From: Verrucomicrobiales bacterium
GTDB lineage: Bacteria; Verrucomicrobiota; Verrucomicrobiia; Limisphaerales; J093
DNA length: 64,000 nt
NCBI GenBank assembly: GCA_024233305.1
Contig: JACKPV010000036.1
Coordinates: forward strand, 1 to 64,000
Reading direction: 5' to 3'
Shown: one piece after another, positions 18,770 through 26,403 of the stretch
How the letters are laid out: every line of letters starts with the position of its first letter
Position numbering within the stretch: the stretch's first letter is position 1
Notes under the pieces: generated by a model
Seen by the model: only the letters and a program-made list of their open reading frames with translations
The model's database searches: none
What the model was told of the DNA's origin: nothing
Made by a program: the position numbers and the translations under genes

Positions 18770-21700
18770 GGTTGGATTTCGGACCGGGGCGCGTCCAATT
18801 TCAAGACGCGATAAAGCCGGCTGGCCGTCTCGCCGGGCGGGGCAGGCGTCTTCGGTGGCCCGTCGTCGAACCACTGCACGACGTTGCCGGACGCCTGGAT
18901 CAGCGGCACGGCGGTCCGCCACGGGATGCCGAGATCGCCTCGAAACTGGATCACGTAGCGTTCGCCCGGCTCGGCCCGGAACTCGATCAAGAACCGCCCC
19001 TCGTTCAGTGCGGTTTGCAGAATGGTGGGCCCCCGCTCCGGCGACGTGGGAACCGGTGTGCCTCCGGGATCGCGGGGGTCGGACGGATCCACCGGCTGCG
19101 CCATGATCTCCGGCTCCCCGATGGGCTGGCGGTCCGCTTGATAGTACTCGAGGACGAACACCACGCTTCCGCCCGGCGCGATCGGGTGATCGTATTGAAC
19201 GAACGGACGCTGATCCACGATGCCGCTCGCGTTGTAAAGCACCGCCGTTTCCGGCAGGCCATCGATCACCAGGCGCACGGCGGGCCACGCCGTGAAGTCC
19301 AGGTTTACAAACCGCACCGTCTGCTCCTGCAGCCCGGTCTGCGGATTGAAGAACGGACCGGCAAGCGTCTGGACCGGCGGCCCGACCGCCGGGAGCACAT
19401 CAGTCGCATACACCGCCAAATCGTTGTCCGGCTGCGGGTCGATCTGCTCGACCAACGGCAGACCGACCGGCGGCGCGGCAAGCGCCACACTCGCCCGGTT
19501 GGTCACCCCGCCGAGGCGCAGCGTCTCGGCCACCAGTTCACAATGCACCTCCTGGCCGGGATCAATCCCTCCGAGATCGAACTCCACTCCCGTCGTATTC
19601 GTCACGACACCCTGCCCGCCGGCGGCGGAGAGGAGTCGCAGGCCCTCCGACAATGCGCTGATGAGCCGCGCCGACACCACCGGGTCCGGGCCGGCGTTCG
19701 TGACCACCAGCGCGAAGACCACATTCGAGGCCACCGTCAGCGCCTCGGGCGTCGCGGTGATCGTCAGGCCCAGATCGGCGACGAGGGTGACCGGCGCATC
19801 GTCATCCTCGAGGGTCACGCGGGCGGTCCCATTGCCGACGAAGGCCCCGCTGACATTGCTCAACTCCAGGTCGAAATACTCCGTCGCTTCCGCCTCCAAA
19901 TCCCCGAGGATCTGGAGATGGAGGGTCGCGGTAGTTTCGCCGGGCAGCATGCCGGCCACCCCGTGGGCCGCTTCGTAATCCACCCCGGGAAGGGCGGTCC
20001 CGGCCCGGGTACGGTAGTCGAAGGTGACCCGTTCGGCAGCCGGCCCGCTCAGTTCTACGATCACCGGGGCGAGCCACCGGCTAACCCCACCTTCCACAAG
20101 GCGCGTGTCCCGGATGCGAAGCACGGGCCGGTCGGCCGGGAGCGCCTCGAAAGCCACCGTCAACCGGTCGTTGGAGCGTCGGGGCCCGCTGTCCTTGATG
20201 GCCACCTCCACCGGGTGTGTCCCGGGCGCATCCGCCAGGAGGCCGATCGTTGTCTCCCAAACGCCCGCGGCAGGCACGCTCACGTTCCGCCAAGTTATCA
20301 GGCGACCACTGACCTCGCTGCCCTCCGGCGCGGACGCCAGGTCCAAACCCGGAGGCAACCGAACGCTCAAGGTGCCGGGCAGCGCGTCGCCATCCGGGTT
20401 CATTGGCACACTCCGATCTGCCACGCGGATCCGGAGGTCGCCCGCTTCGCCGACCGCCACCGGATTGCGCTCCGGTGCCGCCTCGATTCCCAGGTCGGCA
20501 TAGGCCTCCAGCCCAAGCGCAACCGATGTGCAGGCGGCGAATTCGGAGGTGTTGCCCTGGTCGTCTGTCGCGGTCGCCGTTACGCGCAGCAAATCGTGAT
20601 AACTCCCCGGCAGCAACCACTCGAAAACCGCCTCCCCCGCGGCATCGGTCAACACGTCGAACCGGAGCACGAAGTCCGCGCCCTCCCCGTAGCCGGAGGC
20701 GTCACATGCGTCGTTGGTAAATACCTCGACCGTTTGCCGGCTGTCCGGACGACTGCGCACGATCCCGTCCACGCGCAGGCCGCCGGCCTCGATCACCGCC
20801 GCGCGGATGAGCGGCGCGTTGAGGTGTCCGTTGGCGCCGGTGTCCGCATCGAGGTCGTCCGGCGGATCCGGTCCGGCGAAATCGCCCTCGCCGAGTTCGA
20901 TTCCGAGGCCGCTGTTGTCGTGGATGCGGTTGCCGCGAACACTGTTCTGTTCGCCGGAGGCGATGAACACGCCGTGCCCCTGGTTGAAGGCGAGGTGATT
21001 CGGTTCACCCGGCGTCACGCCGCCGAGACGATTGCCGGAACTGCCCGCCACCCAAATCCCGTGCCCTTCGTTTGGCAGTGGTGCCAAGCCGGTCCGATCA
21101 GTTCCGCACAGGTTGCCCAGGATCTCGTTTCGCTCGACCGAAGCACCACCCGGCCGGATCAGGATTCCGGCCAACGCGTTCGCCGAGACCAGATTGCGAT
21201 CCGCCGGCAACACGCCGCCAACACGGTGCCGTGCCCCTCCCCGCAATCGCACACCAAGCCCGTTGCCGTCGGGATTCCCTGTTCGATCCACACCCAGGGA
21301 GCAGCCGCGGACAACGCACCCAAAAGCAGCATCAATCACCAGGGCAGCGCCGCCGGCACCGTCGGCCGAAGGCCGAAACCCGGTGACGGCGAGTCCGACC
21401 ACCTCGGAGTCCGAAGCCAGCAGGACCAAGCCATCCGACCCCGGCGGAAGCGCCGCCCCGTTCACTTCAACCGGGACCCCGGCGTCGAATGCGACGAGTG
21501 AGGCGTTCGGTTGGGCCCCCGGTTGGGAATACCCGTCGATCAGGACGGCGTCCGTCACTTCGGGAAGCGGCGACTCGAGCGGGATCACCCCTCCTCCTTC
21601 CGGGATGGCAAAGGTGATGTGGTCGCGTCCCGGAGTGTTGTTCGCGAGAGTAATCGCCTGCCGCAGGGATCCCGCTCCCGAATCGCCAAGGGCGGTCACC

Positions 21701-21837
21701 GGAAAGCTCGCGCTGCGAGCGCCCCCCCCGCAAGCCAACGGCCAGGACAGCAGCCATCCGACCCATCGGCGCCGGCTCCTCCGGGGCCGGTTTGCGGCGG
21801 CAGAATCTCCGTGGCACTTCATCGACAACGCCATCAT
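18766..21837 (-). CDS. Large secreted CSLREA/beta-helix protein with Calx-beta and DUF11 domains
   Basis: The product is about 1,023 residues. The start is uncertain: ATGs at 21837, 21834 and 21822 are all in frame and none has a well-placed ribosome-binding site. A basic N-terminus and a hydrophobic stretch (WVGWLLSWPLACGGGARSAS) form an export signal. Next is the CSLREA-type motif (FPVTALGDSGAGSLRQAI), then a right-handed parallel beta-helix to about residue 330 (IRPGGASVERNEILGNLCGT and similar turns). Later come Calx-beta strands (RAGTALPGVDYEAAHGVAG, then YFDLELSNVSGAFVGNGT) and a DUF11-like repeat (VTNAGPDPVVSARLISALS). It is likely a surface adhesin or polysaccharide-interacting protein, coupled to the barrel gene after it. 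Confidence 0.8.
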   Translation of the reverse strand: MMALSMKCHGDSAAANRPRRSRRRWVGWLLSWPLACGGGARSASFPVTALGDSGAGSLRQAITLANNTPGRDHITFAIPEGGGVIPLESPLPEVTDAVLIDGYSQPGAQPNASLVAFDAGVPVEVNGAALPPGSDGLVLLASDSEVVGLAVTGFRPSADGAGGAALVIDAAFGCVVRGCSLGVDRTGNPDGNGLGVRLRGGARHRVGGVLPADRNLVSANALAGILIRPGGASVERNEILGNLCGTDRTGLAPLPNEGHGIWVAGSSGNRLGGVTPGEPNHLAFNQGHGVFIASGEQNSVRGNRIHDNSGLGIELGEGDFAGPDPPDDLDADTGANGHLNAPLIRAAVIEAGGLRVDGIVRSRPDSRQTVEVFTNDACDASGYGEGADFVLRFDVLTDAAGEAVFEWLLPGSYHDLLRVTATATDDQGNTSEFAACTSVALGLEAYADLGIEAAPERNPVAVGEAGDLRIRVADRSVPMNPDGDALPGTLSVRLPPGLDLASAPEGSEVSGRLITWRNVSVPAAGVWETTIGLLADAPGTHPVEVAIKDSGPRRSNDRLTVAFEALPADRPVLRIRDTRLVEGGVSRWLAPVIVELSGPAAERVTFDYRTRAGTALPGVDYEAAHGVAGMLPGETTATLHLQILGDLEAEATEYFDLELSNVSGAFVGNGTARVTLEDDDAPVTLVADLGLTITATPEALTVASNVVFALVVTNAGPDPVVSARLISALSEGLRLLSAAGGQGVVTNTTGVEFDLGGIDPGQEVHCELVAETLRLGGVTNRASVALAAPPVGLPLVEQIDPQPDNDLAVYATDVLPAVGPPVQTLAGPFFNPQTGLQEQTVRFVNLDFTAWPAVRLVIDGLPETAVLYNASGIVDQRPFVQYDHPIAPGGSVVFVLEYYQADRQPIGEPEIMAQPVDPSDPRDPGGTPVPTSPERGPTILQTALNEGRFLIEFRAEPGERYVIQFRGDLGIPWRTAVPLIQASGNVVQWFDDGPPKTPAPPGETASRLYRVLKLDAPRSEIQP

Positions 21838-21884
21838 CCAACACCCAAAGCGACCTCCGTGCGAGCCCGATCTTCGACCGACGA

Positions 21885-22808
21885 TCACCGGCGCGCGCGG
21901 AGGAAGCGCTCCACCGCCGGACGCTTCGGGGCCGAAGGTTGGGCGCCCGTGACGGTCACGGAAATCGCTGCCGCCGCACTGGCAAAACGCACCGCGTCCA
22001 GCAGGTTTCGCCCCTCGCCCAGGGCGACCGCCAGCGCGCCGTTGAACACATCGCCCGCCGCGGTCGTGTCCACGGCCTTGACCCCGAAGGCCGGCACGTG
22101 CTCGCAGACATCGGACGAAACCACGACCGCGCCCCGTCCCCCGAGCGTTACGACCACCGCCCCGGCTCCACGCCGCCGCAACCCCTGCGCCGCCCGCACG
22201 GCCGAGTCCACGTCCGCGACCTCCATCCCGGACAGTGCCGCCGCTTCGGCCTCGTTGGGGGTCAGCACATCAACTGCACGCAGGAGGCTCCGCGGAATCC
22301 GCGTGGCGGGTGCCGGGTTGAGAATGACCTTCCGCCCGCGCGCCTTCGCCGTTTCGATCGCGGCGGAAACCGCGGCCCACGGAATCTCGAGTTGCGTGAG
22401 TACGACGTCGGCATGATCGATCGCCTTCTGCGCTCGCCGGACATCCGCCGCACTCAAGCACGCGTTGGCCCCCGGGGCAACGCCGATGGAGTTCTCCCCC
22501 GAGCGCGCCACGAAGATCAACGCCACCCCCGAGAGACGCTTCGACTCCCCGCGCACGTGCGTGGTGTCGATGCCTTCCCGCTCGAAGCCGCGGCGCGCTG
22601 CCTCCCCGAAAGCGTCGGTTCCAACGCGTGCCACGAACGTCACACGTCCGCCCAAGCGCGCCGCGGCGACGGCCTGATTGGCCCCCTTCCCCCCGGCCGC
22701 GCTCAAAAACTCCCCGCCCAGCACGGTCTCCCCCGGCGCCGGCAGCCGCGGCACCCGGAGCACCATGTCCGTATTCGAACTCCCGACAACGACGACCTTT
22801 GGGTTCAT
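21885..22808 (-). CDS. rbsK: Ribokinase (PfkB family)
   Basis: The 307-residue product is a PfkB-fold sugar kinase that phosphorylates D-ribose at O5, in the cytoplasm. The first PfkB signature region is visible as GGEFLSAAGGKGANQAVAAA, with the sugar-contacting GGKGAN. The second is VDTTAAGDVFNGALAVAL, which holds the catalytic aspartate; ribokinases usually read TGAGD, so the first glycine of the anion hole is alanine here. VVVVGSSNTDMVLRVPRLP is the typical N-terminus and supports the ATG at 22808 over an in-frame start 36 bases upstream. Other PfkB sugars, such as fructose or nucleosides, cannot be excluded. No other ribose genes lie beside it. Confidence 0.85.
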   Translation of the reverse strand: MNPKVVVVGSSNTDMVLRVPRLPAPGETVLGGEFLSAAGGKGANQAVAAARLGGRVTFVARVGTDAFGEAARRGFEREGIDTTHVRGESKRLSGVALIFVARSGENSIGVAPGANACLSAADVRRAQKAIDHADVVLTQLEIPWAAVSAAIETAKARGRKVILNPAPATRIPRSLLRAVDVLTPNEAEAAALSGMEVADVDSAVRAAQGLRRRGAGAVVVTLGGRGAVVVSSDVCEHVPAFGVKAVDTTAAGDVFNGALAVALGEGRNLLDAVRFASAAAAISVTVTGAQPSAPKRPAVERFLRARR

Positions 22809-22883
22809 GCCGAGTACGTACCCATCCTCGCGGGGACCCGCCAAGCTCTCTTTGAGCCCGCACCCAACCGCCGGATGCGGGCG

Positions 22884-23606
22884 TCACCTGTCGGAGCCCG
22901 AATCGACCTGCGGAGCGGAGGCGTTTCTCAGAATGCCAGGCACCTCCTCCCAGCTGATTTGATCCTGCAGTGGTGTCCCTTCGGTCGTAGCGAGAGGAAA
23001 GGTGCCGAAGAAGACAGTGGGGTGGACACGCTTGAGTTCCTCAACGAGGGCTGGATTGAATCGAACGTCTATCGTCGACTCGATCCTGCGCACGCGCTCC
23101 CGGAAAAGATCGTCCCTCGCCATTTCCACAAACGCTATGGCTTCAGCAGAAGTTCCCGGAGAGTAGCTGAAGTCGTCGTTGAGCCGGTGGAACGTATAAG
23201 ACAGCTCATACGCGCCGCTGACAGCCCAAACGCCCAGTCCGTGCTTCTGACAGAGCGCTGCGATCTCCCTGCACTCCCTGCTTTCGAGGGCGGGCGACAC
23301 GAGGAGGTGGTTTACCGCCTTGTGGCGCGCGTACCGGATTGCGTACTCCTGGTCATGCATCAAGCGGGAGGAATCAACCACATCCGGCGACGACCGTTGC
23401 GTGGCAGCGCCCGAGTCCTTGCGGAACGCAAGCGGCATTTCGCTGCCGACAAGATCCGTGCGGACTTCCGGCCCGATTTCCTCGTCCAGCACGGCTGAAT
23501 ACACTGGTTCGCCACGGTGCGCTTGCTGACTCGTCCTCAGCAAAGAAAGCAGGGTGATTCCCACCAGTGCTGCCAACGCGCTGACAACTACCACTGAGCG
23601 CTTCAT
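22884..23606 (-). CDS. Cassette protein A, copy 1 (membrane-anchored, unknown)
   Basis: The protein has 240 residues and is not a known family to me. The N-terminus is a single membrane anchor or uncleaved signal (KRSVVVVSALAALVGITLLS), followed by a variable linker and then a conserved domain at about residues 75-200. That domain begins VVDSSRLMHDQEYAIRY, contains ECREIAALCQKHGLGVWAVS with two conserved cysteines, and ends near VHPTVFFGTFPL. Its paralogue is the gene at 24735-25463, similar across the whole domain while the linkers differ. It follows cassette gene B by 3 bases, so the two are co-translated. The domain should sit in the periplasm. GC content here is below the window's norm, suggesting transfer. 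Function unknown. Confidence 0.78.
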   Translation of the reverse strand: MKRSVVVVSALAALVGITLLSLLRTSQQAHRGEPVYSAVLDEEIGPEVRTDLVGSEMPLAFRKDSGAATQRSSPDVVDSSRLMHDQEYAIRYARHKAVNHLLVSPALESRECREIAALCQKHGLGVWAVSGAYELSYTFHRLNDDFSYSPGTSAEAIAFVEMARDDLFRERVRRIESTIDVRFNPALVEELKRVHPTVFFGTFPLATTEGTPLQDQISWEEVPGILRNASAPQVDSGSDR

Positions 23607-23609
23607 GGT

Positions 23610-24263
23610 TCAACGCGAGAGATGTGGGGTTATCGTGACGGCATCAATTACCATGTCCCTTCCGGGGAACTTCACCGCTTTGTAAGTCCGCCTGGGGGCT
23701 TTGAGCTCTTGTTCGCCCGCATATGGGTGGATCGGTAGTTCAGCGCAGGGTTCGGAGTACACCCTGCCTGTCCAATGCACCGTGACCGGCAGTTCACTCG
23801 GAGCACAGTGTTGCGCCAGTCTCGCTGATTTTGGAACCTCATAGCCCAGTGCAAGCATCGTGCTCACAGTAGTCTCTACACGATAATAATCAGAATGTAC
23901 GCACTCCCGATTGCGAGTTTCGTAGTCAAACTTGAAGGGAGTGCTGTTCTTCTGGTTCATCCTCCACACCCCCTGCGAGTCGCGAAATGCCTGGATAGTC
24001 AGGTACTGGCTCTCTCCATTCGGATCGACCCAGTAGCTTTCGTAAGGAAGGAACGCTTGACCTCGGTAGAAGACTCGCTGAATATTCACGTGTCCGGGCA
24101 CAATCAGACGCGTAGTCTGTTCCTCGTAGTCTCCGACATAGTTGGCGATATTCATGACGATAGACACTACGCCGGATGCTGTAGAGACCATGAACGTCGC
24201 CGCACTGGCTGCCACGGTGACTGCCGCCGGCACCGTGCAAATCGCGGATGAAAAGCGCGGCAC
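23610..24263 (-). CDS. Cassette protein B, copy 1 (unknown, signal peptide lost)
   Basis: The product is 217 residues if translation starts at the GTG at 24263. The family is unknown. It is paralogous to 25475-26206 over nearly all its length, beginning at VPAAVTVAASAATFMVST. Three cysteines align between the copies (ECVHSDYY, QHCAPSELPVTVHW, SEPCAELPIHPY), as does YWVDPNGESQYLT. Unlike copy 2 it has no signal peptide: the homology stops abruptly at about base 24236, where the fragment of a cassette A gene begins. It may therefore not be exported, or may depend on coupling from the overlapping frame at 24167-24580. A sample at 23881-23940 has 27 G/C out of 60, well below flanking genes. Confidence 0.65.
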   Translation of the reverse strand: MPRFSSAICTVPAAVTVAASAATFMVSTASGVVSIVMNIANYVGDYEEQTTRLIVPGHVNIQRVFYRGQAFLPYESYWVDPNGESQYLTIQAFRDSQGVWRMNQKNSTPFKFDYETRNRECVHSDYYRVETTVSTMLALGYEVPKSARLAQHCAPSELPVTVHWTGRVYSEPCAELPIHPYAGEQELKAPRRTYKAVKFPGRDMVIDAVTITPHLSR

Positions 24264-24580
24264 CCGTTTGGACGTTCGAAGCGCAAACCGTAGGCGGGAT
24301 CATCCACAATCCTCCCGGGATCCACAATCTCGCTCCTCGCCGGCTCCTGAGTTTCGTCGCCACTCGGGGGAACGGGTCGCTGGATCATTCGTGTGCCGGT
24401 CGGAACCTCTCCGTTCCACCCCGCCTGAAACGGACTTCCCGCTGAACCATCCGGCGAGCCCATTTTCAACCCAACCGGCCCTCCGTCTCCTGGTGGGCCT
24501 CCCGGTGCGATGGGCAACAGCAGGACGAGCGCTGGCAGCAGGACTCCCGCCAGACCGAGGCGTTTGAAGCCGGTGTTCAT
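24167..24580 (-). pseudogene. Truncated cassette A gene fused out of frame to cassette B
   Basis: An ATG at 24580 opens a frame with a membrane anchor (NTGFKRLGLAGVLLPALVLL), a proline/glycine linker and then EIVDPGRIVDDPAYGLRF at residues 84-101. That last stretch aligns with the beginning of the conserved domain of cassette A proteins (VVDSSRLAHDAELNKRF). After about base 24275 the similarity ends, and the frame runs for 97 bases through the start of cassette B in the wrong frame before its stop. This is best explained as a deletion that removed the rest of an A gene together with the promoter and signal-peptide end of the next B gene. It could still be translated and couple to B. Confidence 0.6.
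24190..24227 (+). repeat. 38-base exact direct repeat within cassette B, copy 1
   Basis: It is identical to 26061-26098, an offset of 1,871 bases. It encodes, on the minus strand, the hydrophobic segment of the B proteins (AAVTVAASAATF). Sequence on its right diverges within ten bases, which marks the deletion junction. The exact match contrasts with the weaker identity of the rest of the two genes. Confidence 0.7.
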
Positions 24581-24734
24581 GACGCGCGGGAGGAGACCGG
24601 CAGCGCACGATCGGCCGCGGGCCTCAGCACTGCCCCCCCCCGGTATGCGCGGCGGCTGAGCCACCGTCTTCCCGTTCGCGCATCGGGATCAGGCATGCGC
24701 CTTCCCGACCAATGAGTTCGGCGCGCAATGATGA

Positions 24735-25463
24735 TCATTCTCGTGGGCCCTCCAGACCCGGCTGGGATGCGAGCTGGCCCACGGCGGGCTCCAAGGCCTG
24801 TTCCCAGGCGAGTTCATCCAGCAGCGGTGCTCCATCCGGAATCGACAGCGGCAGCTGCCCGAAGAACACCGTGGCATCGACCTGCTTCACGCGTTCGATG
24901 AACCCAGGATCGAACCGAACAGCCAGCCGGTCCTCAATGCGTCGAATTCGCTGCTCGAACAAATCGTTCGCCGCGATCTCCACCACCGCCCGGACCTCCG
25001 GCTCCGTGTCGGGATGCACACGGAACTCCTTTTGGTGAATGGCGTGTTCGTAGGCGATCTCATACGCCCCGCCCACCGCCCAGGCCCCGTAGCCATACTC
25101 CTGGCACAGTGTCGCGATGGCCCGGCACTCAGGGGTGGCGCGGGCGGGCGAGTTCAGCAGTTGGACAACAGACTTGTGCCTCAGGAACCGCTTGTTTAGC
25201 TCCGCGTCGTGCGCCAGCCGGCTCGAGTCGACAACCGCGACGCCGTCCGCCGCGGCAGGCACGCCGGCTTGACCTCGTCTGAGGCCATCCGGCGTGCCCA
25301 TCCGCCCTTGCGACGTCACCGTTCGTGCCGTCCGCGCACCACCATCAAGGCCCGCATCTGCCGTCCGTCGGCTGTCGCCGGATCGTCCTGGCCCCAGAAC
25401 AAACACTGCCACCACCAGGACGACGGCAACCCCAGACAAACCAGCGATCGCAATCCGCTTCAT
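24735..25463 (-). CDS. Cassette protein A, copy 2 (membrane-anchored, unknown)
   Basis: The protein has 242 residues. A single N-terminal membrane segment (IAIAGLSGVAVVLVVAVFVL) is followed by a positively charged, glycine-rich linker of about 50 residues and then the cassette A domain. Conserved points are VVDSSRLAHDAELNKRF, ATPECRAIATLCQEYGYGAW with two cysteines, GGAYEIAYE and VDATVFFGQLPLSIPDG. The start at 25463 is supported by AAAGGG seven bases upstream. It lies 11 bases after cassette B copy 2. The conserved pattern predicts a periplasmic helical domain anchored in the inner membrane. No enzyme motif was identified. It may bind or process the exported B protein, which is an inference from their linkage in both copies. 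Confidence 0.78.
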   Translation of the reverse strand: MKRIAIAGLSGVAVVLVVAVFVLGPGRSGDSRRTADAGLDGGARTARTVTSQGRMGTPDGLRRGQAGVPAAADGVAVVDSSRLAHDAELNKRFLRHKSVVQLLNSPARATPECRAIATLCQEYGYGAWAVGGAYEIAYEHAIHQKEFRVHPDTEPEVRAVVEIAANDLFEQRIRRIEDRLAVRFDPGFIERVKQVDATVFFGQLPLSIPDGAPLLDELAWEQALEPAVGQLASQPGLEGPRE

Positions 25464-25474
25464 GATGCAGCCCT

Positions 25475-26206
25475 TTAGCGTATGTGCGGCGTCAAGGTGA
25501 TTTGATCGACTCTCACGTTGACGCGTGGAAAGTCGACTCCTTCGTAGGATCTGCGGCTTGCGGAGTGCTCCTCATACTTCTCATAAGGATGCGTAGGCAG
25601 ATCAACGCACGTCCCCTCGAACACACCACCTTTCCAGAAGACAGTGACGGGGAGCGGGTTCGGCGCGCAGTTCTGGGCCAAACGTGCCGACTTCACAACA
25701 TCATAGCCAAGGGCCAAGGACGTCAGGGCCGCGGTACTTGACCAATAGTCGGGACTATGCCAACACCCGACCGCCTTGGACTCAATGAGAACATGGAAGG
25801 GATGCGAGAATTCCGCATCAGGCAGCCAGACATAGCTGTTGATGACTGGAATGCCGTGGAAGGTACGGGTCAGGTACTGGCTTTCCCCGTTCGGATCAAC
25901 CCAGTAGTCCCGCATGGTCAGGGTGCTAATCCCCCGATAGTGCACCGTTTGAATCTCACGGTATCTGAGGATGACCACCTTCGTCTCCTGTTCCTCGTAG
26001 TCGCCCAAGTAGTTGACAATGTTCGAGACGAGACTGACCACGCCGGAGGCTGTCGAGACGATGAACGTCGCCGCACTGGCTGCCACGGTGACTGCCGCGG
26101 GCACCGCCAAGCCTGCACCTTGCGCCGGTCGTTCGACTAAGCATATGCTTCCGATCCAGAGCGCAGTCATCATTCCGAAGAGTCCTTTCACTCGTACTGT
26201 TTGCAT
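25475..26206 (-). CDS. Cassette protein B, copy 2 (exported, unknown)
   Basis: The protein has 243 residues. The ATG at 26206 has AAAGGA seven bases before it and a good promoter further upstream. The N-terminus is a Sec signal (RVKGLFGMMTALWIGSICLV, cut near AQGAG). Right after the predicted cleavage comes an unusual Ala/Val/Ser/Thr-rich hydrophobic segment (AVPAAVTVAASAATFIVSTA, then SGVVSLVSNIVNYLGDYEE) that could insert in a membrane or assemble. The rest is beta-rich with three cysteines conserved in copy 1, in VGCWHSPDYW, QNCAPNPLPVTVFW and EGTCVDLPTHPY. Family unknown. It is the first gene of the lower-GC island and probably the head of a transcript covering both cassettes. Confidence 0.78.
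   Translation of the reverse strand: MQTVRVKGLFGMMTALWIGSICLVERPAQGAGLAVPAAVTVAASAATFIVSTASGVVSLVSNIVNYLGDYEEQETKVVILRYREIQTVHYRGISTLTMRDYWVDPNGESQYLTRTFHGIPVINSYVWLPDAEFSHPFHVLIESKAVGCWHSPDYWSSTAALTSLALGYDVVKSARLAQNCAPNPLPVTVFWKGGVFEGTCVDLPTHPYEKYEEHSASRRSYEGVDFPRVNVRVDQITLTPHIR
26061..26098 (+). repeat. 38-base exact direct repeat within cassette B, copy 2
   Basis: This is the partner of 24190-24227. It encodes the same hydrophobic stretch in the intact B gene. Confidence 0.7.
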
Positions 26207-26246
26207 GGTGTTTCCTTTCTGTTAGAGTGTGGCTAACGCGCATACA

Positions 26247-26274
26247 ACTATACGCCCTAGCAGTTCTTGTCAAC
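26247..26274 (-). promoter_or_regulatory. Sigma-70-type promoter of the B/A cassette
   Basis: On the minus strand TTGACA (26269-26274, perfect -35) is separated by 16 bases from TATAGT (26247-26252, five of six -10 matches). It lies about 40 bases before the start of cassette B copy 2. The surroundings are AT-rich, unlike most intergenic DNA in this window. Confidence 0.6.
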
Positions 26275-26353
26275 ACAAAACTGTTAGTATGTTTAGTGCG
26301 CGCTCGGTCGACAACCCGCCCCCGCAGTGGTGAATCGGGAGCGAAGCCCAAAC

Positions 26354-26394
26354 GCGGACCGTCCGGACGGACTCAGAAGCCCGCTTCGGTCCGC
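26354..26394 (-). terminator. Branched hairpin after the export operon
   Basis: Outer arms GCGGACC (26354-26360) and GGTCCGC (26388-26394) pair perfectly. Inside are the self-complementary GTCCGGAC (26361-26368) and a small hairpin GAAG/CTTC (26376-26387). It starts 10 bases after the stop of the MacB-like permease gene, the place expected for the end of that operon. There is no T-run, so Rho dependence or another role is possible. Confidence 0.45.
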
Positions 26395-26403
26395 CTGTGG
26401 CCC

